Assembly (NCBI GenBank): GCA_016720925.1
Contig: JADKJR010000014.1
Span: 95,398-159,397, forward strand
Length of the DNA: 64,000 nucleotides
Reading direction: 5' to 3'
DNA from: Betaproteobacteria bacterium
Lineage (GTDB): Bacteria; Pseudomonadota; Gammaproteobacteria; Burkholderiales; Usitatibacteraceae
Below are positions 43,619-53,006 of the stretch, one piece after another. The notes under the pieces are model-generated. The model saw nothing but the letters and a program-made list of their open reading frames with translations. It was not told the origin of the DNA and made no database searches. Position 1 is the stretch's first letter. Every line of letters starts with the position of its first letter. Both the position numbers and the translations under genes were made by a program.

Positions 43619-45025
43619 ATGCCCGCGACCCAGGTCATTCTTCATCTCGGCATAGGTTCTTTCCACCGCGCGCACCAGGCCGTCTACCTGCAGAGGCTGA
43701 TCGATGCGGGTGACGTGTCCTGGACGCTGGCCGGCGGCAACACCCGCCCCGACATGGCCGATACCGTTGCCGCCTTGCAAGCGCAGGGTGGCGCGTACAC
43801 GCTTGAAACCGTGACGCCGGCAGGTGAACGGCGATATGAAACAATCCGCGCGATCAAGACCATCGTGCCCTACGCCCCCGGTCTCGCGGGACTGATTCGC
43901 ATTGGCGCCGACCCGGCGACGCGCATCATTTCGTTTACCGTGACCGAAGCCGGCTACTACCTGGATGCCAACGATAAACTGGATTTTTCCTTTGCCGATC
44001 TCGCCGGCGACATGGCGCGCGCGCGCGATGGCCTCGCCGGCGGCACCACCGCAGTTACCATTTACGCCGCGTTGACCGCGATCCTGCGCAAGCGGCGCCG
44101 CAATAACGCCGGCAAAGTCACGCTGTTGAACTGCGACAACCTGCGCCATAACGGCGACCGTTTTCGTGGCGGTTTCATGCAGTTTCTCGAACAGGTAGGC
44201 GACGCCGGATTGCGCAATTGGGTTGTCGCGAATACCAGCAGCCCCAACGCGATGGTCGATCGCATTACGCCGCGGCCTGCATCCGATCTGCGCGAACGCG
44301 TACGCGACGCAACCGGTTGGGACGATGGCGCGCCGGTGATGGCGGAGAGTTACATCCAATGGGTCATTGAAGACGATTTTTGCAATGGGCGCCCGGCGTG
44401 GGAAAAAGTCGGCGTGCAAATGGTTGCTTCGGTCGCGCCGTATGAAGAAGCCAAGATCAGGATTCTCAATGGCAGCCACAGTTGCATTGGGTGGGCGGGA
44501 ACTCTTGCCGGTTACGGGTTCATTCACGAGGGCGCGCGCGATGATCGCATTCGCCGCTTCGCCCACGAGTACATCACCGCCGATGTCATCCCCTGTCTGC
44601 GACCCAGCCCAATCGATCTTGAAACCTATCGCGACCTGGTGCTCGAAAGATTCGGCAACGCAGCACTGGCCGACACCAACCAGCGCGTCGCGATGGATAG
44701 TTTTTCGAAGTTGCCGGGATTCATCGTGCCGACTATTCGCGAGCGATTGGCGCGAAATGAGTCGATTGCCGCCATCGCCATGCTGCCGGCGTTATTTCTC
44801 GCATTCCTGCAGCGCTGGCATCGCGGCGATTTGCCGACGCCGTACCAGGACCAGGCGATGGACGCCGCCGCCGCGCATGCAATATGTGCAGCCGCCGATC
44901 CGATCGGCGCCTTTTGTCATGATCGCGTTCTCTGGGGTGCGTTGGCCGGTGATTCACGACTGATCGATGCTATGCGATCCGCCAGCGAAAAAGTGGCGGT
45001 CTTCGTCCGACAGTCCCAGCCGTGA
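43619..45025 (+). CDS. Mannitol dehydrogenase-family polyol dehydrogenase (D-arabinitol 4-dehydrogenase-like)
   Basis: A 468-residue NAD-dependent long-chain polyol dehydrogenase. The nucleotide-binding start is ILHLGIGSFHRAHQAVYLQR, and the catalytic motif K-x4-N-x2-H is present in KIRILNGSHS (Lys near 279, Asn 284, His 287). The NTSSPNAMVDRITP block is typical of the family. The wording is closest to D-arabinitol 4-dehydrogenase, which makes D-xylulose, but mannitol or another polyol cannot be excluded. It closes the catabolic operon, so a polyol should be one product of the upstream esterases. Confidence 0.88.
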   Translation: MPATQVILHLGIGSFHRAHQAVYLQRLIDAGDVSWTLAGGNTRPDMADTVAALQAQGGAYTLETVTPAGERRYETIRAIKTIVPYAPGLAGLIRIGADPATRIISFTVTEAGYYLDANDKLDFSFADLAGDMARARDGLAGGTTAVTIYAALTAILRKRRRNNAGKVTLLNCDNLRHNGDRFRGGFMQFLEQVGDAGLRNWVVANTSSPNAMVDRITPRPASDLRERVRDATGWDDGAPVMAESYIQWVIEDDFCNGRPAWEKVGVQMVASVAPYEEAKIRILNGSHSCIGWAGTLAGYGFIHEGARDDRIRRFAHEYITADVIPCLRPSPIDLETYRDLVLERFGNAALADTNQRVAMDSFSKLPGFIVPTIRERLARNESIAAIAMLPALFLAFLQRWHRGDLPTPYQDQAMDAAAAHAICAAADPIGAFCHDRVLWGALAGDSRLIDAMRSASEKVAVFVRQSQP

Positions 45026-45117
45026 AGGTTTTCCGCATTTTGACCCGCAGGCAATATGTATCCTGAAGACTCGCTGGGGAGGGCGAGCGATGCGCGTGTC
45101 GCAGGTGTGCCGCATGC

Positions 45118-45502
45118 CATCGACCCGCGCCTTCACGGTCGCCACCTTGAGTGCCGCGACAGTGCCCAAAGCGGTCTGCACCAGATTTATGTCAGCCACT
45201 CGCGCGGGAACCGCGATCACCGGCTGTACGCGATTGGGATCAAATGCACCGAAGCGGCCGCCACCACCGCCTCCCTTGCCATGAGCGCCGCCTCCCATGG
45301 CTGGTACGTCCGCAGGTCCCGCCTTGGCGGCTGCTGTTTTGGATGCGCCGTCTAAGGCTGGTACGGAGTAGTAGTTGACGTAATAGTAGTACGCGCCCCC
45401 ACCGATCAGGGCAACCAACGCCACCGGGATAAGTCCTTTGCGTACCCAGCCGGGCAGGCGTTGCCATTGCGATGAAGCGAGCGATTGTTGTGTTTTTTGC
45501 AT
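45118..45502 (-). pseudogene. Truncated duplicate of the mdtA-like adaptor gene (5' part only)
   Basis: The first 128 codons are nearly identical to those of the adaptor at 30635-32272 (shared IGGG.YYYY.NYYS, GPADVPAMGGGA, FGAFDPNRVQPVIAVPARVA, LGTVAALKVATVKARVDG). At 45118 the match stops in mid-gene and the frame runs on into unrelated sequence for about 55 codons. The first residues and the membrane helix have diverged a little, so the copy is not brand new. It lacks the hairpin, barrel and C-terminus and cannot function as an adaptor. Confidence 0.85.
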
Positions 45503-45737
45503 AATGAGATGCGCGAAGGAAATTCGGAAGTGAACGGCGGCGGGTGGTTTGTTGTTGGCTGCATCCGCGCGATTGGCGCGAGAAACCGGGATTCATTGAG
45601 CTGCCGGGATTTTTTTGCTGGGCTATCTTATCGCTTACATGCGAATTCCTGTGTACGTCGCCGCACAAACGCTAGTTTGCGGACAAGTCGGGGTTTGACC
45701 AGCCGCGACCTACCGAGTTTGTAAGCGTTTGTAATAT
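45503..45737. repeat. Duplicated upstream region of the mdtA-like gene
   Basis: This stretch lines up with 32273-32513: same GCGAAGGA start, GTGAACGGCGG, GCGCGATTGG, ATTCA.TGA.C and TATCTTATC landmarks, and the same far end GTTTGACCAGCC then GAGTTTGTAAG. It has many substitutions and small indels, but the direct repeat at the far end is kept. Confidence 0.7.
45718..45734. promoter_or_regulatory. Conserved TTTGTAA direct repeat (second copy)
   Basis: Two perfect TTTGTAA heptamers 10 bp apart, matching the site at 32494-32510. Here both half-sites are perfect. Confidence 0.45.
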
Positions 45738-45808
45738 TGCCACGGAGGATTCTAGCCGCAGGGAAGCGGGTGGCTATGACGATTTACTATCCCGCCGGTC
45801 AAATACAC

Positions 45809-45874
45809 AAACTCTAGCGCTGGCGCGGCTTCCGGCGGCTTTTTGCTCTGCAACTCCCGCCAGCGCTAGAGTTT
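45809..45874. repeat. Dispersed 3'-flank hairpin repeat, copy 3 (perfect arms)
   Basis: AAACTCTAGCGCTGGCG and CGCCAGCGCTAGAGTTT form a perfect 17-bp inverted repeat around a 32-base centre. It lies 58 bp past the stop of the minus-strand gene at 45933. Confidence 0.8.
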
Positions 45875-45932
45875 CGCAATTGCTTCAAATCTCTGCAATT
45901 TTGAAGTTCCATATTGTTTCGCCCCACAACCG

Positions 45933-46691
45933 CTATCGATCGGGCACGGCAGTGGAGTTCAATATATCCAAGGGAATGGCAAAATTCCTGCGCGTGTCTG
46001 ATTGAAATTCAGCCATCAGAATCGTGGATCCGTCTGGCAATGAAGTCACTTCGGCCAACTTTTCATCTGGCACATTCACCAGCAATCCGTCCAACGTCAT
46101 GCCGTGCTTCTCAAGGCTTACGCGAGCAATTTGCACCCATCGTAAATTGGCTTCAGCATGTTGTCGTCCGGACGATCCCGGCGTGGTACGCCTGAATTCT
46201 GCCTGCATATGATTGTCGCGAGCGTCCAAATAGGCACGGAAATCTTGCGCTAGCTGCTTGTCGACGGCAGGCGTGCCCATGCGATCTGGCGCGCCCATGG
46301 ACAACTGGTCGTTACCGACAGTACGAAGTAGTGCCAAAACCCGGCCACCTATCTTTGAAACGTATTGGCTGGCCACTTGCAAGGTTACGCGGCGCGCAAA
46401 CAACACCAATATCTCACTGGTTGGAGGCAATAATAATGATGCATCGTTGGACGTTTGCGGCACAATTCCAGCTTGCGATGATTCTCCGCGGGGGCGAATA
46501 GCGAGCCTGAGCTGGCGCTCTCGTTCGAACGCTTGATTGCCTGCCTGGATCCGCTCGCGAAGAGAGGATCGATACGCAGCCTGAGTCGCCTCGTATTTTG
46601 ATACTTTGTCAAGCGGCGGTCCTATATCCGCTCTCGCGTGATGCGAGAAAACCGTCGCACTGAGGAGAACACTCGCACATAGCATTTTCAT
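45933..46691 (-). CDS. Hypothetical secreted protein
   Basis: A 252-residue protein of unrecognised family. ATG at 46691 (MKMLCASVLLSATVFSHHAR) gives a signal peptide with cleavage likely after ARA; a start 12 codons upstream is possible. The mature part has a charged helix (YEATQAAYRSSLRERIQAGN), a hydrophobic stretch ILVLFARRVTLQVASQYVSK that could be an amphipathic helix, and a C-terminal beta-rich region (LLVNVPDEKLAEVTSLPDGS). There is no cysteine pattern. It stands alone, downstream of the AcrAB-type pump on the same strand, with 227 bp between. Confidence 0.65.
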   Translation of the reverse strand: MKMLCASVLLSATVFSHHARADIGPPLDKVSKYEATQAAYRSSLRERIQAGNQAFERERQLRLAIRPRGESSQAGIVPQTSNDASLLLPPTSEILVLFARRVTLQVASQYVSKIGGRVLALLRTVGNDQLSMGAPDRMGTPAVDKQLAQDFRAYLDARDNHMQAEFRRTTPGSSGRQHAEANLRWVQIARVSLEKHGMTLDGLLVNVPDEKLAEVTSLPDGSTILMAEFQSDTRRNFAIPLDILNSTAVPDR

Positions 46692-46918
46692 TGCATTCCA
46701 GCCTTTGACGAGACTAATTGACGCCAATCGAAACCGCGATCAGTTCATGCACTGGAACAATCGTAACGACATTTTCGATGTTGCATCACATGAGTCACGA
46801 AATTGCTAGTGGGAATAATGAAGTCGAAAGGCCAAGGGGCAATCGGCGGTTTGCCCGTGATCGCCAACTACTATTCGACACTCAGCATCGCAAGGTTTTC
46901 CTCCGACCGAACTACTGA

Positions 46919-48334
46919 TCAACCGCCCAATGCCTTATACAAATCCGCGACCGCCGCCCTCAAACCACGCTCAGCCTCAATACGATTAAGTTCCGCCAGC
47001 AGCAGGCCACGCTCGGCATCAATCACATCCAGCTGGCTCGCTACGCCATTTTCATAGCGCAGCTTGGCGAGGTTCCACGACTTGCCGAGCGAGCTTACGC
47101 GCCGCGTTTCGATTTCGAATACTTCGCGCGCGGCGGTTTGCGCCTGGATGGCATCCTGGACTTCGCGGAACGCATTCGCAATCGCGCTCCGGTATTGCGC
47201 GAGCGCCTGTTCATTGCGTGCTTCCGCGACATCCACTTGACGGCCAACGCGCCCCGCGCCCCACAACGGCTGCGTGAGGTTGCCGGCAAAATTCCAGATT
47301 CGTGCGGGGCCGCTGAACAAATCGCCCAGCGCGCTGCTTTCGCCGCCGAACAATCCGGTCAGGCCAATCGACGGGAAATAAGCCGCACGTGCAACGCCGA
47401 TGCGCGCATTGGCCGCAACCAGTTTCTGTTCGGCTTCGATCAGGTCCGGGCGCCGCAACAGCAGCTCCGACGGCAGACCCGCCGGCGCAACGATGCTGGT
47501 GCCGGGCATCGCCGTGCCCGGCGGCGCGGACACACGATCGACCTTGCCCGACATGATTTCGCGCGGTGAACGCCCGAGCAGCACTTTGAGTGCCCGCTCC
47601 TGATTGCCACGCTGGCTCTGCAATGGCGGCAGTTGCGCGCGCCCGGCATCGACTTCCGCCGAGCGCTGCTGATAGTCAAATTCTGAAATAACGCCGGCGT
47701 CGAAACGCTTTTTCTGCATATCGAGTGCCTCCTGTCCGCGTCTGATGCCGAGCTCGATCGCGGCAGTGCGCGCATCGAGTGACTGCAGGTTGAAATAACC
47801 CTGCACCACCTGTGTGGCCATGGACAGGCGCAACGCATCGCGATTGGCTTCCACCGACAATAGGTCGGCGCGAGCCGCTTCCGAGCCGCGCCGATATTTG
47901 CCCCAGAAATCGATCTCATAGGAGACGTTCAGGGTCGCGCGGTTGGTCGTGGTTTGCACCGGCTGGCCTGGTCCTGAATTGTTGCTGGCCTCGGAATTTC
48001 GATTGCGGGTGCGCGAAGCGGTCGCGTAGGCGGATGGCAATTGATCAGAAACGGCGAGCCCCAATTGCGCTTGCGCTTCTGTTACCCGTGCCGCCGCCGC
48101 GGACAAATCCAGGTTGTTCTTCAATGCCTCATCCATGATGAGGTTCAACACTGGGGCGTTAAACGTCTTCCACCAGTTGCTCGACGATGCGGCAATGGTG
48201 GCGCCCGCCGGCGCCACGGCGTGGCTCGAAGGCAAATCCATTTTCGGACGCTGGTAATCCGGGCCGACGGTGCAACCGGCCAGCAACGCTCCGATTGTGA
48301 TCGCGATGAGTGTGGGTTTCATGGTCATTTTCAT
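46919..48334 (-). CDS. RND efflux outer-membrane factor, NodT/OprM type lipoprotein (second pump)
   Basis: A 471-residue TolC-like channel. The lipoprotein signal ends GALLAGC, followed by TVGPDYQRPKMDLP; the two OEP repeats include VSYEIDFWGKYRRGSEAARA and PLWGAGRVGRQVDVAEARNE. The start at 48334 lies right beside the permease stop (48336) and gives MKMTMKPTLIA; internal ATGs at 48328 and 48322 are possible. It is the third gene of the AcrA-AcrB-OprM-like operon. It is distinct from the factor of the first pump, with which it shares the GPDYQRP start. Confidence 0.92.
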   Translation of the reverse strand: MKMTMKPTLIAITIGALLAGCTVGPDYQRPKMDLPSSHAVAPAGATIAASSSNWWKTFNAPVLNLIMDEALKNNLDLSAAAARVTEAQAQLGLAVSDQLPSAYATASRTRNRNSEASNNSGPGQPVQTTTNRATLNVSYEIDFWGKYRRGSEAARADLLSVEANRDALRLSMATQVVQGYFNLQSLDARTAAIELGIRRGQEALDMQKKRFDAGVISEFDYQQRSAEVDAGRAQLPPLQSQRGNQERALKVLLGRSPREIMSGKVDRVSAPPGTAMPGTSIVAPAGLPSELLLRRPDLIEAEQKLVAANARIGVARAAYFPSIGLTGLFGGESSALGDLFSGPARIWNFAGNLTQPLWGAGRVGRQVDVAEARNEQALAQYRSAIANAFREVQDAIQAQTAAREVFEIETRRVSSLGKSWNLAKLRYENGVASQLDVIDAERGLLLAELNRIEAERGLRAAVADLYKALGG

Positions 48335-48335
48335 C

Positions 48336-51300
48336 TTAGCGTTGATCCGCCGGCAGTGAATGATGTCCCGGCGCGGGTACCACCTTGCGCGTGGCCAGTG
48401 CATGTGCGTGCGATGCCTCGGTACGAATATCTTCCTCGCTTCGCGATTCATTCAGTTTTCGGTCGGTAATCACCTTGTAGAACAGCGGCACAAAGAAGAT
48501 CGCCAGAAAAGTCGCCGCCAGCATGCCGCCCATGACACCGGTTCCCACCGAATGCCGTGCGCCCGCGCCGGCCCCGGACGAAAACGCCAGTGGCGCGACA
48601 CCGAGGATGAATGCCAGCGACGTCATGAGAATCGGCCTGAACCGCAGCCGCGCCGCTTCCATGGCCGCCGCCGCCGCACTCATGCCCTCCTGCGATTTGT
48701 ACACCGCGAATTCCACGATCAGGATCGCGTTCTTCGCCGCCAGTCCCAGCAGCGTCACCAACCCGATCTGGAAATAGACATCGTTGGTTAGCGGCGCGCT
48801 GCCGAAGAACATGCGCGCATATCCGCCCAGCCATACCGCGACCAGCGAACCAAAGATACCGAACGGCATTGCCAGCAGCACCGACAGCGGCAGCGACCAT
48901 TTCTCGTATTGCGCGGCAAGAATCAGAAACGCCATGACGGCGGCGAGCATCAACGCCAAGCCGGACGTACCGGACGCACGCTTTTCCTGAAACGACGAAC
49001 CGGTCCAGTCGAAGGTCATATCGGACGGCAATACTTGCGCGGCGATTTTTTCCATTTCGGCGATCGCTTCACCCGAGGATCTACCCGGCGCGGCCTGGCC
49101 CATCAGTTTCACGGCAGGCAGATTGTTGTAACGGTCCAGTGTATCCGGGCCGGCAGAGTGTTCGATGTTGGCGAACGCGGAGACCGGCACCATCGCGCCA
49201 CGATCGCTGCGGACGAATATGCGGCCAATGTCATCGGGACGCTTTCGGTACTGGCTGTCGGCCGACATCAGCACCTGCCAGGTGCGGCCGTACTTGTTGA
49301 AGTCGTTCACGTAGTACGTACCCAGCGTGGCAGCAAGCGTGTTGAACGCCGCATCCAGCGGGATGCCCAGCGCCTTGGCTTTTTCGCGATCCACATTGAC
49401 CTTGAGTTGCGGTGACGCCGGACGCCACAGCGTCTGCACGCCGGCCAGCACCTTGCTCTGCGATGCTGCCCCCTGGATGCCGTACATGGCCTGCACCAGT
49501 TTTTCCGCCCCGCCCTCGCCTTTGTTCTGGATGTAGACTTCGAAGCCCGCGGTATTGCCAAGACCGAAGATCGGCGGCGGCGCGAAGGCCAGCACCATTG
49601 CCTCCTTGATGCCGCCGGTCTTCATGAAGAACTCTCCGACTAACGCCTGTACGGGAACGCTGCGCTCGTCCCAATGCTTCTGCGTGACAAAAATGGTCGC
49701 CGCGCTATTGCGGTAACCGCCGCCCAGCATATCGAAGCCGGTGAATGCCACCACGTCCGTGTTGTTCGGATTTGACTTGATTGCCGCGACCACTTCGGCC
49801 ACGACTTTGTCGGTGCGATCGAGCGACGCGCCGTCCGGCAGGAACACGGCAGCGATGTAAAAGCCCTGATCTTCATCCGGCACCAGTGAGCCCGGCGTGG
49901 CTTTCCACAGACCTGCCGTGATCAGCACCATGCCGACGAACAGAATCACACCGAGCGTGCCGCGCTTGATCATCCACAGCACGCCGTGGGTGTAGCGTTT
50001 GGTGACGCGCGCGAACCAGCCGTTGAACCATGTGAAGAATTTTCCGGTCGGCCTGCTCGTGAGTTGTCCGTCCAGGCGATGCGCTTTCTTCAGCACGACC
50101 ACGCACAGTGCCGGCGTCAGCGTCAATGCGACGATGCCGGAGATCACCACGGCAATCGAGATCGTCACCGCAAACTGCCGGTAAAGCTCGCCAGTCAGGC
50201 CGCCCAGGAACGCGATCGGGATGAACACCGATACCAGCACCAGCACAATGGCAATCACCGGTCCGGTGACTTCCTTCATGGCCTTGATCGCCGCGACGCG
50301 AACTTCCAGGCCTTCCTCGTGAATGATGCGTTCGATGTTTTCCAGCACGACGATGGCATCGTCGACCACGATGCCGATGGCGAGCACCATGCCGAACAGC
50401 GTGAGCGTATTGATCGAATAGCCAAGCAAATACAGGCCGGCAAAGGTACCAATCAGCGACACCGGCACGGCGGCAAAGGGAATCAGCGTGGCACGCCAGT
50501 TCTGGAGGAAAAGGAATACCACCAGGAACACCAGCGCCATCGCTTCCGCAAGCGTCTTCAATACTTCACGAATCGACACCTCGACAAAACGCGTGGTGTC
50601 GTACGGGACGGAATAGGCAAGCCCTTCCGGAAAACGTGTGGCCGCGGTGGCCAGTGTGGTCTTCACGTCTTTCGCCACGTCGAGCGCATTGGCGCCCGGC
50701 TGCAGGAAGATTCCCACCAGCGTGGCGGGCTTGCCGTTGATGCGGCCGATGAAATCGTAATCCTTCGAACCCAGCTCGACGCGCGCGATATTCTTCAATC
50801 GCAGCGTATTGCCATCGGGATTGGAGCGGACGATGATGTTCTCGAACTCCTCCACCGTGGCGAGGCGGCCCCGGGTGGTGACGGTGTACACCATGTCCTG
50901 TCCGCCACCATTCGGCGCCTGGCCGATCTTGCCGGCGGCAAACTGCGCGTTCTGTTCATTAAGCGCGCGCGCCACTTCATCCACGGTCACTTTCAGCTGC
51001 GTCATGCGATCCGGCTTCAGCCAGATGCGCATGGCGTAGTCCTTGGCGCCGAAGATCTGCACGCTGGTCGTGCCGGGCAGCCGCTTCAGGGTATCGAGCA
51101 CATTCAGGGTGACGTAGTTGGACGTGTATAAATCATTGAAGCGGCCGTCAGGCGAATAGAACGCGACCACCTGAAGGAACGCCGACGAACCCTTCTCCAC
51201 CGTCACGCCCTGGCGCCTGACTTCCTGTGGCAGCTTGGCTTCCACTTGTTTGACGCGGTTGTTGATGCTTTGCGCCGCCTTGTCGACGTCGGTGCCAATC

Positions 51301-51587
51301 TCGAAGGTCACCTGGATGGTGACGAAGCCGTTCGACGACGACGTGGAAGACATGTACATCAGGCCTTCCAGACCTGTCAGGGCATTTTCGATCGGCGCGG
51401 CAACGGTCTGCTCGACCACTTCGGCCGACGCGCCCGGATAGATGGCGGTGACCTGTACGACGGGTGGAGAAATCTCCGGATACTGCGCAATAGGCAGGGC
51501 ACGCATCGCCGCCAGTCCCGCAATCACGATGAAAATCGAGATCACGAAGGCAAAGATGGGCCGGTCAATAAAGAAGCGGGAGAACAT
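48336..51587 (-). CDS. AcrB/MexB-type RND multidrug efflux permease
   Basis: A 1083-residue HAE-1 pump. It begins MFSRFFIDRPIFAFVISIFI with LPIAQYPEISPPVVQV, the AcrB hallmark; the proton relay is in GIVVDDAIVVLENIERIIHE, and the second half has FRPILMTSLAFILGVAPLAF. ATG at 51587 after GAGAGG is preferred to a longer frame. The C-terminal 50 residues are extended (EEDIRTEASHAHALATRK). It works as a homotrimer with the adaptor upstream and the channel downstream, exporting drugs, detergents or solvents. Confidence 0.95.
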   Translation of the reverse strand: MFSRFFIDRPIFAFVISIFIVIAGLAAMRALPIAQYPEISPPVVQVTAIYPGASAEVVEQTVAAPIENALTGLEGLMYMSSTSSSNGFVTIQVTFEIGTDVDKAAQSINNRVKQVEAKLPQEVRRQGVTVEKGSSAFLQVVAFYSPDGRFNDLYTSNYVTLNVLDTLKRLPGTTSVQIFGAKDYAMRIWLKPDRMTQLKVTVDEVARALNEQNAQFAAGKIGQAPNGGGQDMVYTVTTRGRLATVEEFENIIVRSNPDGNTLRLKNIARVELGSKDYDFIGRINGKPATLVGIFLQPGANALDVAKDVKTTLATAATRFPEGLAYSVPYDTTRFVEVSIREVLKTLAEAMALVFLVVFLFLQNWRATLIPFAAVPVSLIGTFAGLYLLGYSINTLTLFGMVLAIGIVVDDAIVVLENIERIIHEEGLEVRVAAIKAMKEVTGPVIAIVLVLVSVFIPIAFLGGLTGELYRQFAVTISIAVVISGIVALTLTPALCVVVLKKAHRLDGQLTSRPTGKFFTWFNGWFARVTKRYTHGVLWMIKRGTLGVILFVGMVLITAGLWKATPGSLVPDEDQGFYIAAVFLPDGASLDRTDKVVAEVVAAIKSNPNNTDVVAFTGFDMLGGGYRNSAATIFVTQKHWDERSVPVQALVGEFFMKTGGIKEAMVLAFAPPPIFGLGNTAGFEVYIQNKGEGGAEKLVQAMYGIQGAASQSKVLAGVQTLWRPASPQLKVNVDREKAKALGIPLDAAFNTLAATLGTYYVNDFNKYGRTWQVLMSADSQYRKRPDDIGRIFVRSDRGAMVPVSAFANIEHSAGPDTLDRYNNLPAVKLMGQAAPGRSSGEAIAEMEKIAAQVLPSDMTFDWTGSSFQEKRASGTSGLALMLAAVMAFLILAAQYEKWSLPLSVLLAMPFGIFGSLVAVWLGGYARMFFGSAPLTNDVYFQIGLVTLLGLAAKNAILIVEFAVYKSQEGMSAAAAAMEAARLRFRPILMTSLAFILGVAPLAFSSGAGAGARHSVGTGVMGGMLAATFLAIFFVPLFYKVITDRKLNESRSEEDIRTEASHAHALATRKVVPAPGHHSLPADQR

Positions 51588-51603
51588 GGGAGGGACCTCT
51601 CGC

Positions 51604-52878
51604 TTACTTCTTGGATTCAGAAGCACTTGGGGCTGCGCCCTTGCCTTGCGCTGGCGCGGCTTGCGCCGCAGCAGCCTTGGCGGCTTCTTCAATGGTCATG
51701 GGTTGAACAGGTTGACCTGGCGCAAAGATGCGTGCCATGCCATCGATGATGACCTGATCACCCGCCTTCAGGCCCTGGCGGATGATCCACGCGTTTGCGT
51801 TGTTGCCATTGAGCGTCACCCATTCACCTGGGACGACTGGCCGCGACTCAGCGGCGGGCTTGCCGTCCGCACCCTTGCCAACCACGTAGACATATTTACC
51901 CATCGGACCATCGAGCACCGCGCGTTGTGGTACGGCAATCGCCCCGGGCCGCGAGGCGCCCGTGAGTACGACGCGCACGAATTGTCCCGGCGCCAACAAG
52001 CCGTCACCATTCGGAAATACCGCGCGCGCCGCATAAGCACCGGTATTCGCATCGGCTTTATAATCGCTGAAGTTCAATTTACCGACCGGCTTCAGCGGCT
52101 GGCCTTCGGAAGTCTTCAGCTTCACCACATAACCGGACGCGGGCAGCTTCAGTGATCCGGCAGCGAGCTCGTTCTGCGTGGCGCTGCGATCGCTGTCGGC
52201 AATCGCGAAGTTGACATGCATGGGATCGGTCTGCGCGAGCGTGGCGAGCAGGCTGTCGCCCGCCGCATTGGCGAGTGCGCCTTCCACTTTCAGGGCGCGG
52301 CCGACCACGCCGGATATCGGCGCGCGGATATCGGTGTATCCAAGATCCACACGCGCCGCCTGCAACTGCGCCTGCGCCTGCTTGAGTTGGGCGCGCGTCA
52401 CGTCGAGCGACGAGGCCGCCGTGTCCCATTCCTTCTGGCTGATCGCCTTCGCCTCCACCAGCGGTTTCAGGCGAGTGTATTCGCGCTCGGCGAATTTCCA
52501 GTTGGCGTCTGCCGTGGCGACGCCGGCCTCTGCCTGCGCGGCCACCGCGGCATATGTCGCCGCATCAAGCTTGAACAGCGGCTGGCCGGCTTTCACGGCC
52601 GTGCCTTCTTCATATAGACGTTTTTCGACGATGCCGTTCACGCGGGCGCGAATTTCGACTTCGCGCGAGCCATTGGTCTGGCCGACGAATTCACGCTCGA
52701 CCGGAATCTCACGCGCGGCGATCACCTCATACGTGACCATCGCCGGCGGCATGCCGTGAAAGCCGCCGGGTGCACCGCCTTTGTCGCAGGCGGCGAGCGT
52801 GGCCAAAAGCGCCAGCGCCGTCGCGGACAACGAGGGACGCAATGGGGAATGCGATGACGAGAAAAGTCGGGCATGCAT
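51604..52878 (-). CDS. AcrA/MexA-type periplasmic adaptor lipoprotein
   Basis: A 424-residue membrane-fusion protein. The signal peptide ends in a lipobox (LATLAAC, Cys near 32). Lipoyl halves flank a hairpin: VEIRARVNGIVEKRLYEEGT and VDLGYTDIRAPISGVVGRAL, with the helices EYTRLKPLVEAKAISQKEWD between. The beta-barrel and membrane-proximal domains follow, and the end is an Ala/Gln/Lys tail. ATG at 52878 follows AAGGAA; the longer open frame upstream runs into acrR on the other strand and is not real. First gene of the pump operon, divergent from the TetR gene. Confidence 0.94.
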   Translation of the reverse strand: MHARLFSSSHSPLRPSLSATALALLATLAACDKGGAPGGFHGMPPAMVTYEVIAAREIPVEREFVGQTNGSREVEIRARVNGIVEKRLYEEGTAVKAGQPLFKLDAATYAAVAAQAEAGVATADANWKFAEREYTRLKPLVEAKAISQKEWDTAASSLDVTRAQLKQAQAQLQAARVDLGYTDIRAPISGVVGRALKVEGALANAAGDSLLATLAQTDPMHVNFAIADSDRSATQNELAAGSLKLPASGYVVKLKTSEGQPLKPVGKLNFSDYKADANTGAYAARAVFPNGDGLLAPGQFVRVVLTGASRPGAIAVPQRAVLDGPMGKYVYVVGKGADGKPAAESRPVVPGEWVTLNGNNANAWIIRQGLKAGDQVIIDGMARIFAPGQPVQPMTIEEAAKAAAAQAAPAQGKGAAPSASESKK

Positions 52879-52982
52879 GGAATGTTCCTTTCGCTCGGGG
52901 CGAGCGTTACGCTTTGCGGCGCAGATAGCCGTAATGCCCCTTGATTGTTTTTGATGGCGAGAATTCCGGGAAGGTCGTATAC

Positions 52983-53006
52983 TACATACATTCACGGATG
53001 TATGTA
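52983..53006. promoter_or_regulatory. AcrR-type operator in the pump promoter
   Basis: TACATACAT-N6-ATGTATGTA, a perfect 9-bp inverted repeat. The half-sites are the same as those recalled for the E. coli AcrR site at acrAB. On the minus strand TTTACA (53008-53003) and TAGTAT (52984-52979) are spaced 18 bp, so the palindrome fills the spacer of the adaptor-gene promoter. Confidence 0.8.

Noticed and set aside
42500..44566. Minus-strand frames of 325 and 327 codons opposite the MFS and polyol dehydrogenase genes
   Set aside because: Both are antisense shadows of well-supported genes.
49986..51131. 381-codon plus-strand frame opposite the AcrB-type permease
   Set aside because: Antisense shadow rich in His, Arg and Asp; the minus-strand permease is certain.
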